From Spirochaetia bacterium UBA2205 (GTDB taxonomy: Bacteria > Spirochaetota > UBA4802 > UB4802), in contig DCUV01000041.1 in assembly GCA_002328585.1 (NCBI GenBank), positions 6,496-70,495 on the forward strand: a stretch of DNA of 64,000 nucleotides, written 5' to 3'. Position numbers and translations under genes: made by a program. Positions within the stretch are counted from its first letter, which is position 1, and the number at the start of each line of letters is the position of its first letter. The notes under the pieces are model-generated. The model was not told the DNA's origin. It did not search any database and saw nothing but the letters and a program-made list of their open reading frames with translations. Below, piece by piece: positions 45,677-55,842 of this stretch.

Positions 45677-48600
45677 ATGAAAAAAACATTGAAAATGCTT
45701 ATTCCAGCAGTAATTGGTATATCCATGATCAGCATTGTTTTTGCTGCAGCCCTGGTCATTGAGAATAATGAAATAGAGCTTGTTATTGATTATGATGTTG
45801 AGAAACCATATACTGAAATGGCATTGAGCTTTTCAACGGATATTTTTGTGCTCAGTGATGTTGAGTCAATGATGAAAGATGCCAATGACAAGCTCCATAT
45901 AACGTTTAAACCTGATATAGAATATACCATAAAGCCACTTGATACACGCAGTTGTACTGTTGAGCTATACAATCCACAACCTGCCAATGAATATCATTTT
46001 ACTATTACAGTAAAAGGTTATGATAAAAAAGCTATAACCATAACCTGCAACAATAAAGAGATAGAGCAAGAGAGTGACTACTATTTCAGAACACCATTGT
46101 TGAAGGTTGTAGAGTACCGTCGTACCAGCCAGATGATAAATACCCCTATTGTACTGCAATTTAATTTTCCTGTTTCATTAGAGGTGCTAAAACAAAAATT
46201 ATCTATAGATCCCAAAATAAATGTAGCAGTAGACTATGATACGGATGATACAACAAAAAAAACAGTTATTGTGTATCCTGCAAATGAAAAGAAAGCTCAA
46301 AAGTATACTCTCGCAATAGATAAGAGCATGGTGCCGGTTGGCGGTGTGCTTGGCATGGACTCGCATTTTTCATTTACCTATAACACCTTTTATCCATTGG
46401 AACTGATGAAGGTTGAGTCTACCTATGGACGGAGTGGGTCGCTTTATCCTGATTATCCTGTAGAGTTTACTTTTAATAATGAGATTGCAATTCCGGAAGG
46501 TCATTTAGTTGGTGAGTATGTGACAGTAAGTCCCAATCCCGGCGGTGTGCAGGTCAGCGTGTATGGTGATACAGTATCGATTAGTGGTAATTTTATTGGC
46601 AAGGAACGATATACAGTAACTATCGCCAAAAATATTCAGGATATTTATGGACAAACCCTGGATGAATCTATTGTTGAGGAGATTACCTTTGAGCATGCAT
46701 TTTCGCACTTTTCATGCCCTGAAAGCTATATGCTGGTGGAAAGCTACATGGAAAAAATTATTCCAATGCATATGGTCAATGTTTCATCGTTTACCTGTAA
46801 ATATTGTTCCCTTGCTGATGAAAAGGACATCAGAAAGTATCTGGAAAATCCTAAAGAATATTTTAAGGAATACGCTACCGTTAAACATTATACTGTCAAC
46901 TGGTCATGGGATGTTTATAAAACCGTTAAGTTTGATTTTTCAAAACTCCATGCCGCTAACCATGGATTTTTTGTGTATGAGATTACCCCTTCTATGGAAA
47001 ATCCCTATAACAGTGCGTCTAACACATTTCATGGCGTTATGCAGTTTTCGGATATTGGGGTTACGGTAAAAAAAACTAAACATAATGTTTTTGTCCATGT
47101 ACGCAGTTTGCTTCATAACACGCCTTTACAAAATGCCTCTGTGTATTGCACAGGCGACAGCCCCGTTGGTAAAACTGACAAAAAAGGTGTGGTAATAATA
47201 AAAAACACAGGGTGCACTTTGTATGCAATAAAGCATGGGCAGAGCGTTTTTTACTATAGCATGGGCAATAGTTCATATTACGACGAAGACTATAGCAATT
47301 CTACGATACGGCTTCCTGAAAAATATTATGGCTCAAGTTACTCTATAGATAAACCTCAGATGCACCTTTTTACCGACCGCTATCTTTATAAACCAGGTGA
47401 GATAGTTCATGTTAAAGGGATTTTCAGATACAGAAACAATGACCGGTGGAGTTTATATCCACCGTTATCTCCTGTAAAAGATATTGTTGTCACAGTGTAT
47501 AATTCTCGTGACGAGGAGATTGAATCATACACAAAGCCACTATCGCAAACAGGTGGGGTACAGTGGGAAATACCAATAAAGGGTAACTATCCTACAGGAT
47601 ACTATCGCATTGATGTTACGACCAAAAATAAAGATTATACGTTTGACAATAGCATTACTTTTCAGGTTGAGGAGTTTAAGCCTGCAAAAGCCGAGATGAA
47701 GATTATTCCCGGAAAATTACAATATCATTGGGGTGAGCTGCTTGCAATGGATGTGTTTGGATGGTACCTGTTTGGCGCGCCGGTTAACAATGATGTTGAA
47801 TATACGGTTTCGTTAACACCGGTTGTATACAGAAGTGAAACATATACAGATTATTCGTTTTCTACACAGTTGTACTACTACGATGAATATGATGAGTACA
47901 ACCCGGCAGCAACTACTATCGCTACGGGCAAGGCAAAGGTAAATGAAAAAGGGATTGCGAAGGTATTTGTTCCCCTTAAGGCAATGGTAAATGTTCCCAA
48001 TGCTGATATTGTTATAACTGCAAAGACCTACCTTTCTGATGATTCACCGGTGTTTGGAGCAAAGGCGGGATTACAGGTGTTTGAGCCGGTTCATGTTGGT
48101 ATACGGGTGCCACGCTATTTTAATTATAACGACACCCCTGTAACAGTACAGCTGATAGCCTTAAACAGCAGTGATAAAGTGGTTGAAGGCAATACTGTCA
48201 AGCTTGTGGTGAAAAAGCATGAGTGGAAATCATTTCAGATTGCCGGTGTCAATGGCAGATTGCAGTGGGAATATAAAAATATAGCGACAGATGTATATGC
48301 ACAGAATTATGTCATCGGCAAAAAGGAGGTAACAGTAGCAATAAATAATCCTGGCTATTACACAGCCGAAGTGTATGATAGTTCCGGCAAACGAAAATTT
48401 GCAGTGGAGAGTTTTTACATCATAGGGAAGGGTGAGGCTGGATGGCGCGTCAATGATGATGAATCGGTTGATGTTGAAACCGATAAAAGCAGTTACAATG
48501 TTGGTGATACTGCAATGCTGCTTGTTAAAAATCCCTTTGAAAAGGCGTCTGCCATGGTAACGGTTGAGCGTGAGAAATTTTTTGACTATTTTGAAGTTCC

Positions 48601-51229
48601 TGCCACTACCAGCATTGTCATGATACCAATAAAAATAACCGAGGAACATATACCCAATATATATGTCAGCGTTATGGTATATACACCGAGGACAGGTTTT
48701 AATAACGTAAAAAATGGAGATGATTTAGCAAAACCAAAATGCTACATAGGATATGCCAGTATAAAGGTTGTTCCCCGCGAAAAAAAATTACAGGTTAAGG
48801 TAAAATCAGATAAAAAGCAATACAAACCTGGCGAAGAGACAACCATAGAGATAAACGTAACTAATTTTAAGGGACAGCCAATTAATGGAGAAGCAACCAT
48901 TTCAGTAGCCGACCGCGGTGTTCTTAACCTTGTTAATTACACACTACCCAATCCACTTAACTTTTTTTATGCTCCACGCAGCCTTGCTGTTACAACATTT
49001 GATGTGAGACAGATTATTCTGGGGCAACGATATATAAAAGAAAAAGGCGAGCTCATTGGTGGTGATGGCGGCATTGCCTCAATGGGGATGATTGTACCGC
49101 GAGCAGATATACGGTTTAGCGCTTATTACAATGCAACAGTTAAGGTAGAAAAGGGAGTAGCACGGATAAAATTTAAGCTGCCTGATAACCTTACAAGCTT
49201 TAAATCAATGGTGGTTGTGCATACAAACGATTCACGGTTTGGCTATGGGGAAACAACATTTGAGGTTAAAACCCCGTTAATGGTACTGCCAACATTTCCG
49301 CGTTTTGCCCGTGTTGGTGATGCGTTTGATGCTGGTGCCCTTGTATTTAACTATTCAGGTACAAAACAAAAAATAACAGTAAGCATGGAGCTTTCTGGAG
49401 GTATGAAATGCAAGGATGGAAAATTGAGCAGCATCAAAGAGATTGATCTTAACAATGGTAAGTCTACTGAGCTTACCTTCCCTATTGTTGTTGATAATGT
49501 CAATACATCAACTTTTGTCATTAAGGCAAAGGCTGGAAAATATACCGATGGGATAAAAGACAGTATCACAATAAAGTCTCCCAACATCTATGAAACGGTT
49601 GCACAGTATGGAAGGATTACCAAACGGGAGGAGAGTGCTAAACATACTATCGATATTTCGCACAATATCATTCCGTATGTTTCAGCAATCAATGTTTTTG
49701 TTTCGCCATCTGCATTTTCCGAGTTAAAAGGAAGCCTTGATTATCTTGTAGAATATCCCTATGGCTGTCTGGAGCAGAAGGCTTCCAGGATATTGCCGCT
49801 TATTTTAGGTGAGGATATTATTATTCAAAGAAATTTACTGAAGATAAAGTCAAAAGAGGATTTAAAAAATACTGTCGCAACGATATTAAAAGAATTTCCA
49901 GGCTATTTTAAAAATGATGGTTTTTCATACTGGCAGGACAGCTCATATACCAGTAGCTATCTAACAGTATATGCTACCTTTATTATGACAATGGCAAAAA
50001 AACATGGGTACACCGTAGATGCAGTAACCTTTGACAAAGCGTTAGCAACCGTTAAACGCTTCGCAGCAAAGGGGGCTATTTTCAGCAATGAGGAAAGCTT
50101 TTTTTCAAACTACTATAAGTATTTAACATTGAGCTTTGCCCATTATGTTGCCGCACTCAATGGCGTTACCAGCGAAAATCAGCTTAAACTTGTTTACAGC
50201 GTGATGAACAGCAAATACACGGATATGATAGCAGGCTATGCATATCTGTTAAAAGCTGTAGCGTTGTATCCTGATTCCAATTTTAAACAGTCAATGACCA
50301 AAATGATAGCGCAAAAATTCTTTTCGGCGATGCGTACTGAATCAGGCTATGTTTATTTTAAAGACGTAAGCGATTGGGGTTATTTTTATTATGATGATGT
50401 TATTGCCACTTCGCTCATTTTGCAGTCGTTGCTGGAAACAGGGGTGCCATTTGATAATGATTATAAGGTGGTCAATTATCTGCTGAAACAACGAAAAGGA
50501 TATGCATGGCTCAATACGCATGAAAATGCTGTTGTTTGGTGGGCACTCAACACTTATTTCAAAAAATATGAAAAGGAAAAACCTGATTTTGCGGTAAAGG
50601 TATTATTTAATGCCAGAGAATTGCTCAATGCATTGATTACCGACACCAGTACAACCTATTCAGGATTGTATGCAATTACCCCTCAGGATATTGGCTCACG
50701 GAGTTTGCAGCTTTCAAAGAAGGGGGGAGGTATTCTATACTATACTTTTCGATATAACTATATTCCTGTGTACGACAAAATGACATCAAAGAATATGGGC
50801 TTTTTAATAACGAAGCGTTTTAAGGATGTGAAAACCGACAATGAGGTAACAGCATTTAAAAAAGGTGCAGAGTATCTGGTTGAAATAGAGGTGTACACGC
50901 CAAAAGAACGGGGGATTACTGTTCTAGATGATCAGTTGCCTGCAGGATTTGAGCCGGTGAATATTACCTTTGCCACTGAAGAAAAAATGACAATGGAAAA
51001 AGGAAATGGTTACTATGCAGATTGGGGCACATTCAATCACTATGAACAGTATAACGACAGGGTTGTATACTATGCTGACTTTATGCATACTGGCAATCAC
51101 ACTGTTGTATATAAGGTGAGGGCAACCAATTCGGGGATATTTAAGCTGCCGGCATGCAAGGTGGAGGAGATGTACAATCCCGAGGTGTTTGGCATTATGT
51201 ATTATACCAACGCTGTTCAGGTGCAATGA
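45677..51229 (+). CDS. Bacterial alpha-2-macroglobulin with thioester
   Basis: A very large (about 1850-residue) periplasmic protease trap. A single N-terminal hydrophobic segment of about 20 residues acts as signal or anchor, with no Cys for a lipobox. Several MG beta-sandwich domains follow (DRYLYKPGEIVHVKGIFRYR near residue 570 is typical of MG domains), then the thioester domain with YPYGCLEQKASRILPL, in which Cys1364 and the Gln of CLEQ form the covalent trap. It ends in a receptor-binding-like domain. AAGGAGAAAG precedes the ATG at 45677. It is coupled to pbpC by an ATGA overlap, the classic yfhM-pbpC pairing in which the trap protects the cell when the wall is broken. Confidence 0.95.
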   Translation: MKKTLKMLIPAVIGISMISIVFAAALVIENNEIELVIDYDVEKPYTEMALSFSTDIFVLSDVESMMKDANDKLHITFKPDIEYTIKPLDTRSCTVELYNPQPANEYHFTITVKGYDKKAITITCNNKEIEQESDYYFRTPLLKVVEYRRTSQMINTPIVLQFNFPVSLEVLKQKLSIDPKINVAVDYDTDDTTKKTVIVYPANEKKAQKYTLAIDKSMVPVGGVLGMDSHFSFTYNTFYPLELMKVESTYGRSGSLYPDYPVEFTFNNEIAIPEGHLVGEYVTVSPNPGGVQVSVYGDTVSISGNFIGKERYTVTIAKNIQDIYGQTLDESIVEEITFEHAFSHFSCPESYMLVESYMEKIIPMHMVNVSSFTCKYCSLADEKDIRKYLENPKEYFKEYATVKHYTVNWSWDVYKTVKFDFSKLHAANHGFFVYEITPSMENPYNSASNTFHGVMQFSDIGVTVKKTKHNVFVHVRSLLHNTPLQNASVYCTGDSPVGKTDKKGVVIIKNTGCTLYAIKHGQSVFYYSMGNSSYYDEDYSNSTIRLPEKYYGSSYSIDKPQMHLFTDRYLYKPGEIVHVKGIFRYRNNDRWSLYPPLSPVKDIVVTVYNSRDEEIESYTKPLSQTGGVQWEIPIKGNYPTGYYRIDVTTKNKDYTFDNSITFQVEEFKPAKAEMKIIPGKLQYHWGELLAMDVFGWYLFGAPVNNDVEYTVSLTPVVYRSETYTDYSFSTQLYYYDEYDEYNPAATTIATGKAKVNEKGIAKVFVPLKAMVNVPNADIVITAKTYLSDDSPVFGAKAGLQVFEPVHVGIRVPRYFNYNDTPVTVQLIALNSSDKVVEGNTVKLVVKKHEWKSFQIAGVNGRLQWEYKNIATDVYAQNYVIGKKEVTVAINNPGYYTAEVYDSSGKRKFAVESFYIIGKGEAGWRVNDDESVDVETDKSSYNVGDTAMLLVKNPFEKASAMVTVEREKFFDYFEVPATTSIVMIPIKITEEHIPNIYVSVMVYTPRTGFNNVKNGDDLAKPKCYIGYASIKVVPREKKLQVKVKSDKKQYKPGEETTIEINVTNFKGQPINGEATISVADRGVLNLVNYTLPNPLNFFYAPRSLAVTTFDVRQIILGQRYIKEKGELIGGDGGIASMGMIVPRADIRFSAYYNATVKVEKGVARIKFKLPDNLTSFKSMVVVHTNDSRFGYGETTFEVKTPLMVLPTFPRFARVGDAFDAGALVFNYSGTKQKITVSMELSGGMKCKDGKLSSIKEIDLNNGKSTELTFPIVVDNVNTSTFVIKAKAGKYTDGIKDSITIKSPNIYETVAQYGRITKREESAKHTIDISHNIIPYVSAINVFVSPSAFSELKGSLDYLVEYPYGCLEQKASRILPLILGEDIIIQRNLLKIKSKEDLKNTVATILKEFPGYFKNDGFSYWQDSSYTSSYLTVYATFIMTMAKKHGYTVDAVTFDKALATVKRFAAKGAIFSNEESFFSNYYKYLTLSFAHYVAALNGVTSENQLKLVYSVMNSKYTDMIAGYAYLLKAVALYPDSNFKQSMTKMIAQKFFSAMRTESGYVYFKDVSDWGYFYYDDVIATSLILQSLLETGVPFDNDYKVVNYLLKQRKGYAWLNTHENAVVWWALNTYFKKYEKEKPDFAVKVLFNARELLNALITDTSTTYSGLYAITPQDIGSRSLQLSKKGGGILYYTFRYNYIPVYDKMTSKNMGFLITKRFKDVKTDNEVTAFKKGAEYLVEIEVYTPKERGITVLDDQLPAGFEPVNITFATEEKMTMEKGNGYYADWGTFNHYEQYNDRVVYYADFMHTGNHTVVYKVRATNSGIFKLPACKVEEMYNPEVFGIMYYTNAVQVQ
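46619..46627 (+). repeat. Iterated word ACTATCGCC
   Basis: Exact copy in the alpha-2-macroglobulin gene, in frame as Thr-Ile-Ala, preceded by A. Confidence 0.8.
47539..47546 (+). repeat. Near-match to the iterated word (ACTATCGC)
   Basis: Followed by A. It is one of three near-matches within 400 bp (47539, 47601, 47915). Confidence 0.5.
47601..47608 (+). repeat. Near-match to the iterated word (ACTATCGC)
   Basis: Followed by A, read as Tyr-Arg across codons. Confidence 0.5.
47915..47922 (+). repeat. Near-match to the iterated word (ACTATCGC)
   Basis: Followed by T, in frame as Thr-Ile-Ala. Confidence 0.5.
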
Positions 51230-53517
51230 TAGCTATGAAGCCGTTGCTGACTCCGGCATGCAGGCACCGCATAAAAAAAATAATAAAGATAAGTAGCGGC
51301 ATTATTATTTTGGCGATAGTTATCTATATAGTGTTTCCCTATAAAAAAGGTTACCTTGCGTCGTCCAATAAAGTTCCTGTTGTTATCTATGACAGGAATG
51401 GGACAGTCCTTATGGAGGTAGCAAAAGGCAAAAGTGGTTTGTGCCAGGCTATCAGTATACAACAACTTCCCGAGGATTTTATTTCATTACTTTTATTTTC
51501 CGAGGACAGGAGTTTTTACCACCATTGGGGTATATCGTTAAAGAGCATAGCACGAGCACTGTATCAAAATTGTAAAGCTATGCGCATTGTTTCCGGAGGC
51601 TCCACCATCACCCAGCAGGTTGTAAAATCAAAAAAAGAGATACTGCGCAATACGGTATTAACAAAAATGCTGGAGTTGATTGAGGCGGTACGTATGGAGC
51701 TTCATTTTAGCAAGGAAGATATTCTGCAGGGGTACATCAATGAGGTGTATTTAGGGAATAACATCTATGGCTTTGAAAAGGCAGCCCAGATATATTTTGG
51801 TAAACATATAAAGGAATGCAATCTGCTGGAGGTTGGATTTTTAATTGCGATAGTAAAAGCACCGGAACGATATAATCCATATCAAAATCCTGAAAAGGTG
51901 GTTCAAAGTGCAAAGAAGCTTTTGCGCAATGCCTGTCAGCTGGGCTATATAAAAATTTCTCCCTTTGAACTGGAGGTTTATACTAATAGCAGGATTGCAT
52001 TGCAGTATAATGAAAAGAAGGTTATTGCTCCATTATTCTGCCTGTATGCATTATCACAGGCTCGCAGCTTATTTCCGAATAAGGATATCACGCATATCTA
52101 TACCACGCTGGATTCAAGCATATATAGCAATGTACTAACAGTAATGCAAAATTCAATGACAATGCTAAAGGATAAAAATGCGCTACATGCTGCTCTGGTG
52201 ATGATTGACAATACAACCATGGAGATTGTTGCCATGATTGGCAGTGTTGATTTTTTTGACTATAATAAAGGGCAGGTGGATGCTACTCTTATAAAGCGTC
52301 AGGCTGCATCCACCATGAAGCCCTTTGCATATGCTCTGGCTCTTGAAACAGGCATCTTCCATACATCAAGTATTGTGCCGGATGTGTATACGCAATTTCC
52401 CTCTAAGGTTGGAAACTATATCCCCAAAAATTTTAGTGATTCCTATCACGGCCCGGTACGATTTGCAAAGGCGCTGGGTTGCTCATATAACATACCTGCT
52501 GTATATGTGGTAAGTAAGGTAGGGCTTGTTTCTTATTATAATCTTTTAAAAAAGATAGGTTTTGATTCAGTAACACGGTCGCCATCGTACTATGGACTGG
52601 GTTTGGTTCTGGGCAATGCTGATGTCAGCCTGCTGGAACTTGCAAATGCCTATACGGTTTTTCCACGGCAGGGATTATTTTCAAAAACTATCGCCATAAA
52701 AAAAATAAGGGATGCGCATGGTAAGGGATATACAGTGCAGCCTGCCGGTAGCGCAAGGGTTTTAAAGCAACAAACATGCTATTTGATGTCGCATATATTA
52801 TCCGAATATAAATATAAAGTTGATGCCTTTGGATTGTGCTCATCCATTAATTTTCCCTTCCCCTTTGCAGTGAAGACTGGCACATCAAAAGATTTCAAAG
52901 ATAATTTTATTGCAGGCTACAACACGCAGTATACCTTTGCGGTGTGGGTTGGCAATTTATACAATGAGTCACTGTGTGATCTTCCGGCGGTATCGGGAGC
53001 TGGCATTGTTTTAAAGGATGTGCTGCTGTATCTATGGAATGCAGGGTATCCATTTGCAAGGTTTACCATGCCTAAAAATATAAAAAAAGTAAAAATATGT
53101 ACACTGTCCGGAATGATTGCCGATACCTATTGCCCTGATAGCGACTATGAGCTGTATTCCGGCAATAACCAGCCTTGCAGTAAATGCACCTGGCACCAAA
53201 AAAAATCAACAATTGTACCATCACAGTTTAAGGAATGGGCTAAGAATAAAAATTATAATGTTGCTCATGACGCTTTTTTGCACATTATTTTTCCCGGGGA
53301 TGGTGTGGTATTTAAAATAGAAAAAACAGTCCGAAAAAATTTACAGGCTATACCGTTGAAGGCAACCGCTAATAGCAACAATATTAAATGGTATGTTGAT
53401 AACCTGTATATAGGAGAAGGCAGTGAACGTGTGTGGCAGTTAACAGCAGGGCATCATGTTATTAGCGCACAAGCTGGCAACCAGAAAGATGTTGTAAAGA
53501 TCACTGTACTGGAATAA
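51226..53517 (+). CDS. pbpC: Penicillin-binding protein 1C
   Basis: A bifunctional peptidoglycan glycosyltransferase/transpeptidase. A single transmembrane anchor (IIILAIVIYIVF) is followed by a GT51 domain (SEDRSFYHHWGISLKSIARA, GGSTITQQVVKSKKEILRN) with the catalytic Glu. The transpeptidase has STMKPFAYALALE (SxxK), CSYNIPAVY (SxN) and FAVKTGTSKDFKDNF (KTG). The C-terminal roughly 180 residues include a Cys-rich segment (ICTLSGMIADTYC, CSKCTWHQ) and the PbpC-type beta domain. The first ATG overlaps the preceding stop as ATGA; an alternative ATG lies three codons later. Confidence 0.95.
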   Translation: MIAMKPLLTPACRHRIKKIIKISSGIIILAIVIYIVFPYKKGYLASSNKVPVVIYDRNGTVLMEVAKGKSGLCQAISIQQLPEDFISLLLFSEDRSFYHHWGISLKSIARALYQNCKAMRIVSGGSTITQQVVKSKKEILRNTVLTKMLELIEAVRMELHFSKEDILQGYINEVYLGNNIYGFEKAAQIYFGKHIKECNLLEVGFLIAIVKAPERYNPYQNPEKVVQSAKKLLRNACQLGYIKISPFELEVYTNSRIALQYNEKKVIAPLFCLYALSQARSLFPNKDITHIYTTLDSSIYSNVLTVMQNSMTMLKDKNALHAALVMIDNTTMEIVAMIGSVDFFDYNKGQVDATLIKRQAASTMKPFAYALALETGIFHTSSIVPDVYTQFPSKVGNYIPKNFSDSYHGPVRFAKALGCSYNIPAVYVVSKVGLVSYYNLLKKIGFDSVTRSPSYYGLGLVLGNADVSLLELANAYTVFPRQGLFSKTIAIKKIRDAHGKGYTVQPAGSARVLKQQTCYLMSHILSEYKYKVDAFGLCSSINFPFPFAVKTGTSKDFKDNFIAGYNTQYTFAVWVGNLYNESLCDLPAVSGAGIVLKDVLLYLWNAGYPFARFTMPKNIKKVKICTLSGMIADTYCPDSDYELYSGNNQPCSKCTWHQKKSTIVPSQFKEWAKNKNYNVAHDAFLHIIFPGDGVVFKIEKTVRKNLQAIPLKATANSNNIKWYVDNLYIGEGSERVWQLTAGHHVISAQAGNQKDVVKITVLE
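51312..51320 (-). repeat. Iterated word ACTATCGCC
   Basis: Exact copy in the membrane-anchor region of pbpC, read as Leu-Ala-Ile-Val, preceded by A on its strand. Confidence 0.8.
51847..51854 (-). repeat. Near-match to the iterated word (ACTATCGC)
   Basis: GCGATAGT preceded by T, in pbpC, read as Ala-Ile-Val. Confidence 0.5.
52687..52695 (+). repeat. Iterated word ACTATCGCC
   Basis: Exact copy in pbpC, in frame as Thr-Ile-Ala, preceded by A. Confidence 0.8.
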
Positions 53518-53638
53518 TACTCATAAATTCAATATGTCAGTAGTATTTTAAACCAATACAATGCGATATCAACGGCTATCTTTTAAAAATTACGTTCTGG
53601 CATATACTGAATATAACCATATAAAAAAATAAAAATAA

Positions 53639-53671
53639 TTGCCATACAATAACATATTGTTATACATGGCA
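53639..53671 (+). promoter_or_regulatory. Nested palindrome within a candidate promoter of the acyl-CoA synthetase gene
   Basis: A perfect ATAACA-TAT-TGTTAT palindrome (53649-53663) is flanked by the outer pair TGCCAT (53640-53645) and ATGGCA (53666-53671). TTGCCA (53639) and TATACA (53661), 16 bases apart, could be the -35 and -10 boxes. A TetR- or GntR-type repressor bound here would block transcription. Confidence 0.45.
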
Positions 53672-53705
53672 TAAATAGAAAAAATATACAAAATGGAGTG
53701 ATACG

Positions 53706-55799
53706 ATGATGCATAAACTGTTTTACCCTGATTCCGTTGCTATTGTAGGTTTATCTTCGCGTCCAAACAATATTCCACGGCTTACCCTTGAAAATACCTT
53801 GCGATGGGGTTATAGTGGAAGAATTTTTGGAGTTAATCCAAAAAGTGATGATGAGCAGGTTGATGGTATCAGAATGTATAAATCCATAGGAGCCTTGCCT
53901 GAAATTCCTGATCTGGTGTATGCACTGGTTCCGGCTAAATTTGTTCCAGGTATTGTTGAAGAATGTGGTCAAAAAGGTGTACAGTGGATGGCAATCCCCA
54001 GCGGTGGATTTTCTGAATACAGCGAAGAAGGCAATATGCTTGCACAGCAAACTGTCGCCAATGCACAAAAATATGGGATTAAATTTGTCGGTCCAAATGG
54101 TTTAACAGTAGCTAATGTTGAAAATGGATTATGTCTGCCCTTTGTACCAATACTAAGACCTGCATTTGGTGGAATGTCCATTATATCGCAGAGTGGCGGT
54201 GTAATACTAACAATGTGGAACGTTATCATAGATGAAAATATTGGTGTCGGTAAGGTTGCAAGCATAGGTAATAAGTTAAACTTAGATGAAGTTGATTTTT
54301 TAGAGTATTTTGGCAATGATCCTGCAACGTCCATTATATGCATGTACCTGGAAAGTATCACCAGAGGTGCTGATTTAATTAAAGTTGCAGAAAAGATTGA
54401 TAAACCAATAGTTGTATATAAGGCAAACACAACGCAGATAGGGAAGAAGGCGGCAATGAGTCATACTGCTGCAATGAGTAATGATGAAGAAATAATCAAC
54501 ATGGCATTTGAAAAGGCTGGTATTATACGGATTCATAATTACCATGATTTTTTTGCTGTAGCTAAAGCATTTAAACTTCCTCCAATGCATGGAAAGCGGA
54601 TTATGGTCATGAGCCCTGCAGGTGGTTTTAGTGTTATTACCGCTGATCTATGCGAGAATGCCGGATTTGAATTTGCTGATCCAGGGAAGAATTTTTATCA
54701 GGGTTTGCAAGAATTTTCAAATGCTGGCGTTATACAATTTTCCAATCCTTTAGATATGGGCGACATCTATGACCCTGCCTTTACCACCCATGTTGTGTAT
54801 TCGGTTATGCACAATGGTAATGTTGATGGTGCTATGTATCTAAGCCAGCGTCCACAGATGCCCGACAGAAAAAATGTCTTTTCGCAGATGTTTTTATCAG
54901 ACCTTTCCAAAGAAGCATGGGGTGCAATTGTTTCTTCGGGAAAACCGCTTGCAATTTGCCTGTTAGGAATGGCAGAATTAATGGCACAGATAAAACGTTC
55001 GGTGAATTTTCCAATATTTAACAGTGCTGAGGAGATGGTGCGTGCCATGGCATTCCAGATGAAATACTGGATGCGACGGTTAAACCATCAACAGCAAGAA
55101 CCATGTACACTGAGTCTTGATACAGCGTTACAATGGATAAAAAATAACAATGGCGATATTGGTGAAGATGCCATGGAACTGCTTGAGTCAATTGCTATTC
55201 CCGTGCCACAGTCAGGGATAGCAAAGTCGGAAAAAGAAGCGGTAACAATAGCAAAACAACTTGGCTACCCTGTTGTATGCAAGGTCATTTCCCGTGATAT
55301 TTTACACAAGTCAGATGTTGGCGGGGTGATAGTTAATGTTAATGGAGATGACGCTGTAAAGCAGGCATATGCAACAATACAATCCAATGTACTATCGCAC
55401 AAACCTGATGCGCACATTGAGGGTATACGCATTTCAACAATGGCACCTGATGGAGTGGATATGTTTGTGGGGAGCAAATACGATCTTTCATTTGGACAGG
55501 TTATTATATTTGGGTTGGGTGGCATATATGTTGAGGTATTCAAGGATATAGCCTATTGTTTATGTCCAGCTACAAAGGATGAAATTAAGCAAAAGCTTAC
55601 TTCATTAAAATCGTATCCACTGCTCAAAGGTGCACGTGGTAAAGATGCATTGGATGTTGATGCCTATGTTGACATTATATGGAAGATATCACATATTTTA
55701 GCCAGTGCACCCCATATTAAAGAGCTGGATCTTAATCCGGTACGAGTGTTTGATAAAGGCTGTCAGGTTTTAGATGTGAGGATGCGAATAGTTCATTAA
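53706..55799 (+). CDS. Acyl/acetate-CoA ligase (ADP-forming), fused alpha-beta
   Basis: It converts acyl-CoA plus ADP and Pi to the free acid plus ATP, or the reverse. Residues 1-455 are the CoA-binding and ligase alpha part (SVAIVGLSSRPNNIPRLTLEN, ISQSGGVILTMW, and the phospho-His motif AAMSHTAAMSND). Residues 465-697 are the ATP-grasp beta part (LGYPVVCKVISRDILHKSDVGGVIVNV, VFGLGGIYVEVFKDIAYCLCPAT, ELDLNPVRV). The fused order alpha-beta is the usual bacterial one. GGAGTGATACG precedes the tandem ATGs. It can recover ATP from acyl-CoA end products of the degradation enzymes in this window. Confidence 0.92.
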   Translation: MMHKLFYPDSVAIVGLSSRPNNIPRLTLENTLRWGYSGRIFGVNPKSDDEQVDGIRMYKSIGALPEIPDLVYALVPAKFVPGIVEECGQKGVQWMAIPSGGFSEYSEEGNMLAQQTVANAQKYGIKFVGPNGLTVANVENGLCLPFVPILRPAFGGMSIISQSGGVILTMWNVIIDENIGVGKVASIGNKLNLDEVDFLEYFGNDPATSIICMYLESITRGADLIKVAEKIDKPIVVYKANTTQIGKKAAMSHTAAMSNDEEIINMAFEKAGIIRIHNYHDFFAVAKAFKLPPMHGKRIMVMSPAGGFSVITADLCENAGFEFADPGKNFYQGLQEFSNAGVIQFSNPLDMGDIYDPAFTTHVVYSVMHNGNVDGAMYLSQRPQMPDRKNVFSQMFLSDLSKEAWGAIVSSGKPLAICLLGMAELMAQIKRSVNFPIFNSAEEMVRAMAFQMKYWMRRLNHQQQEPCTLSLDTALQWIKNNNGDIGEDAMELLESIAIPVPQSGIAKSEKEAVTIAKQLGYPVVCKVISRDILHKSDVGGVIVNVNGDDAVKQAYATIQSNVLSHKPDAHIEGIRISTMAPDGVDMFVGSKYDLSFGQVIIFGLGGIYVEVFKDIAYCLCPATKDEIKQKLTSLKSYPLLKGARGKDALDVDAYVDIIWKISHILASAPHIKELDLNPVRVFDKGCQVLDVRMRIVH
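55391..55398 (+). repeat. Near-match to the iterated word (ACTATCGC)
   Basis: Followed by A, in the acyl-CoA ligase gene. Confidence 0.5.
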
Positions 55800-55842
55800 A
55801 TTTTAATTTGCAGGTTGTTGCAGCACTGCTATACTTGTGGCT

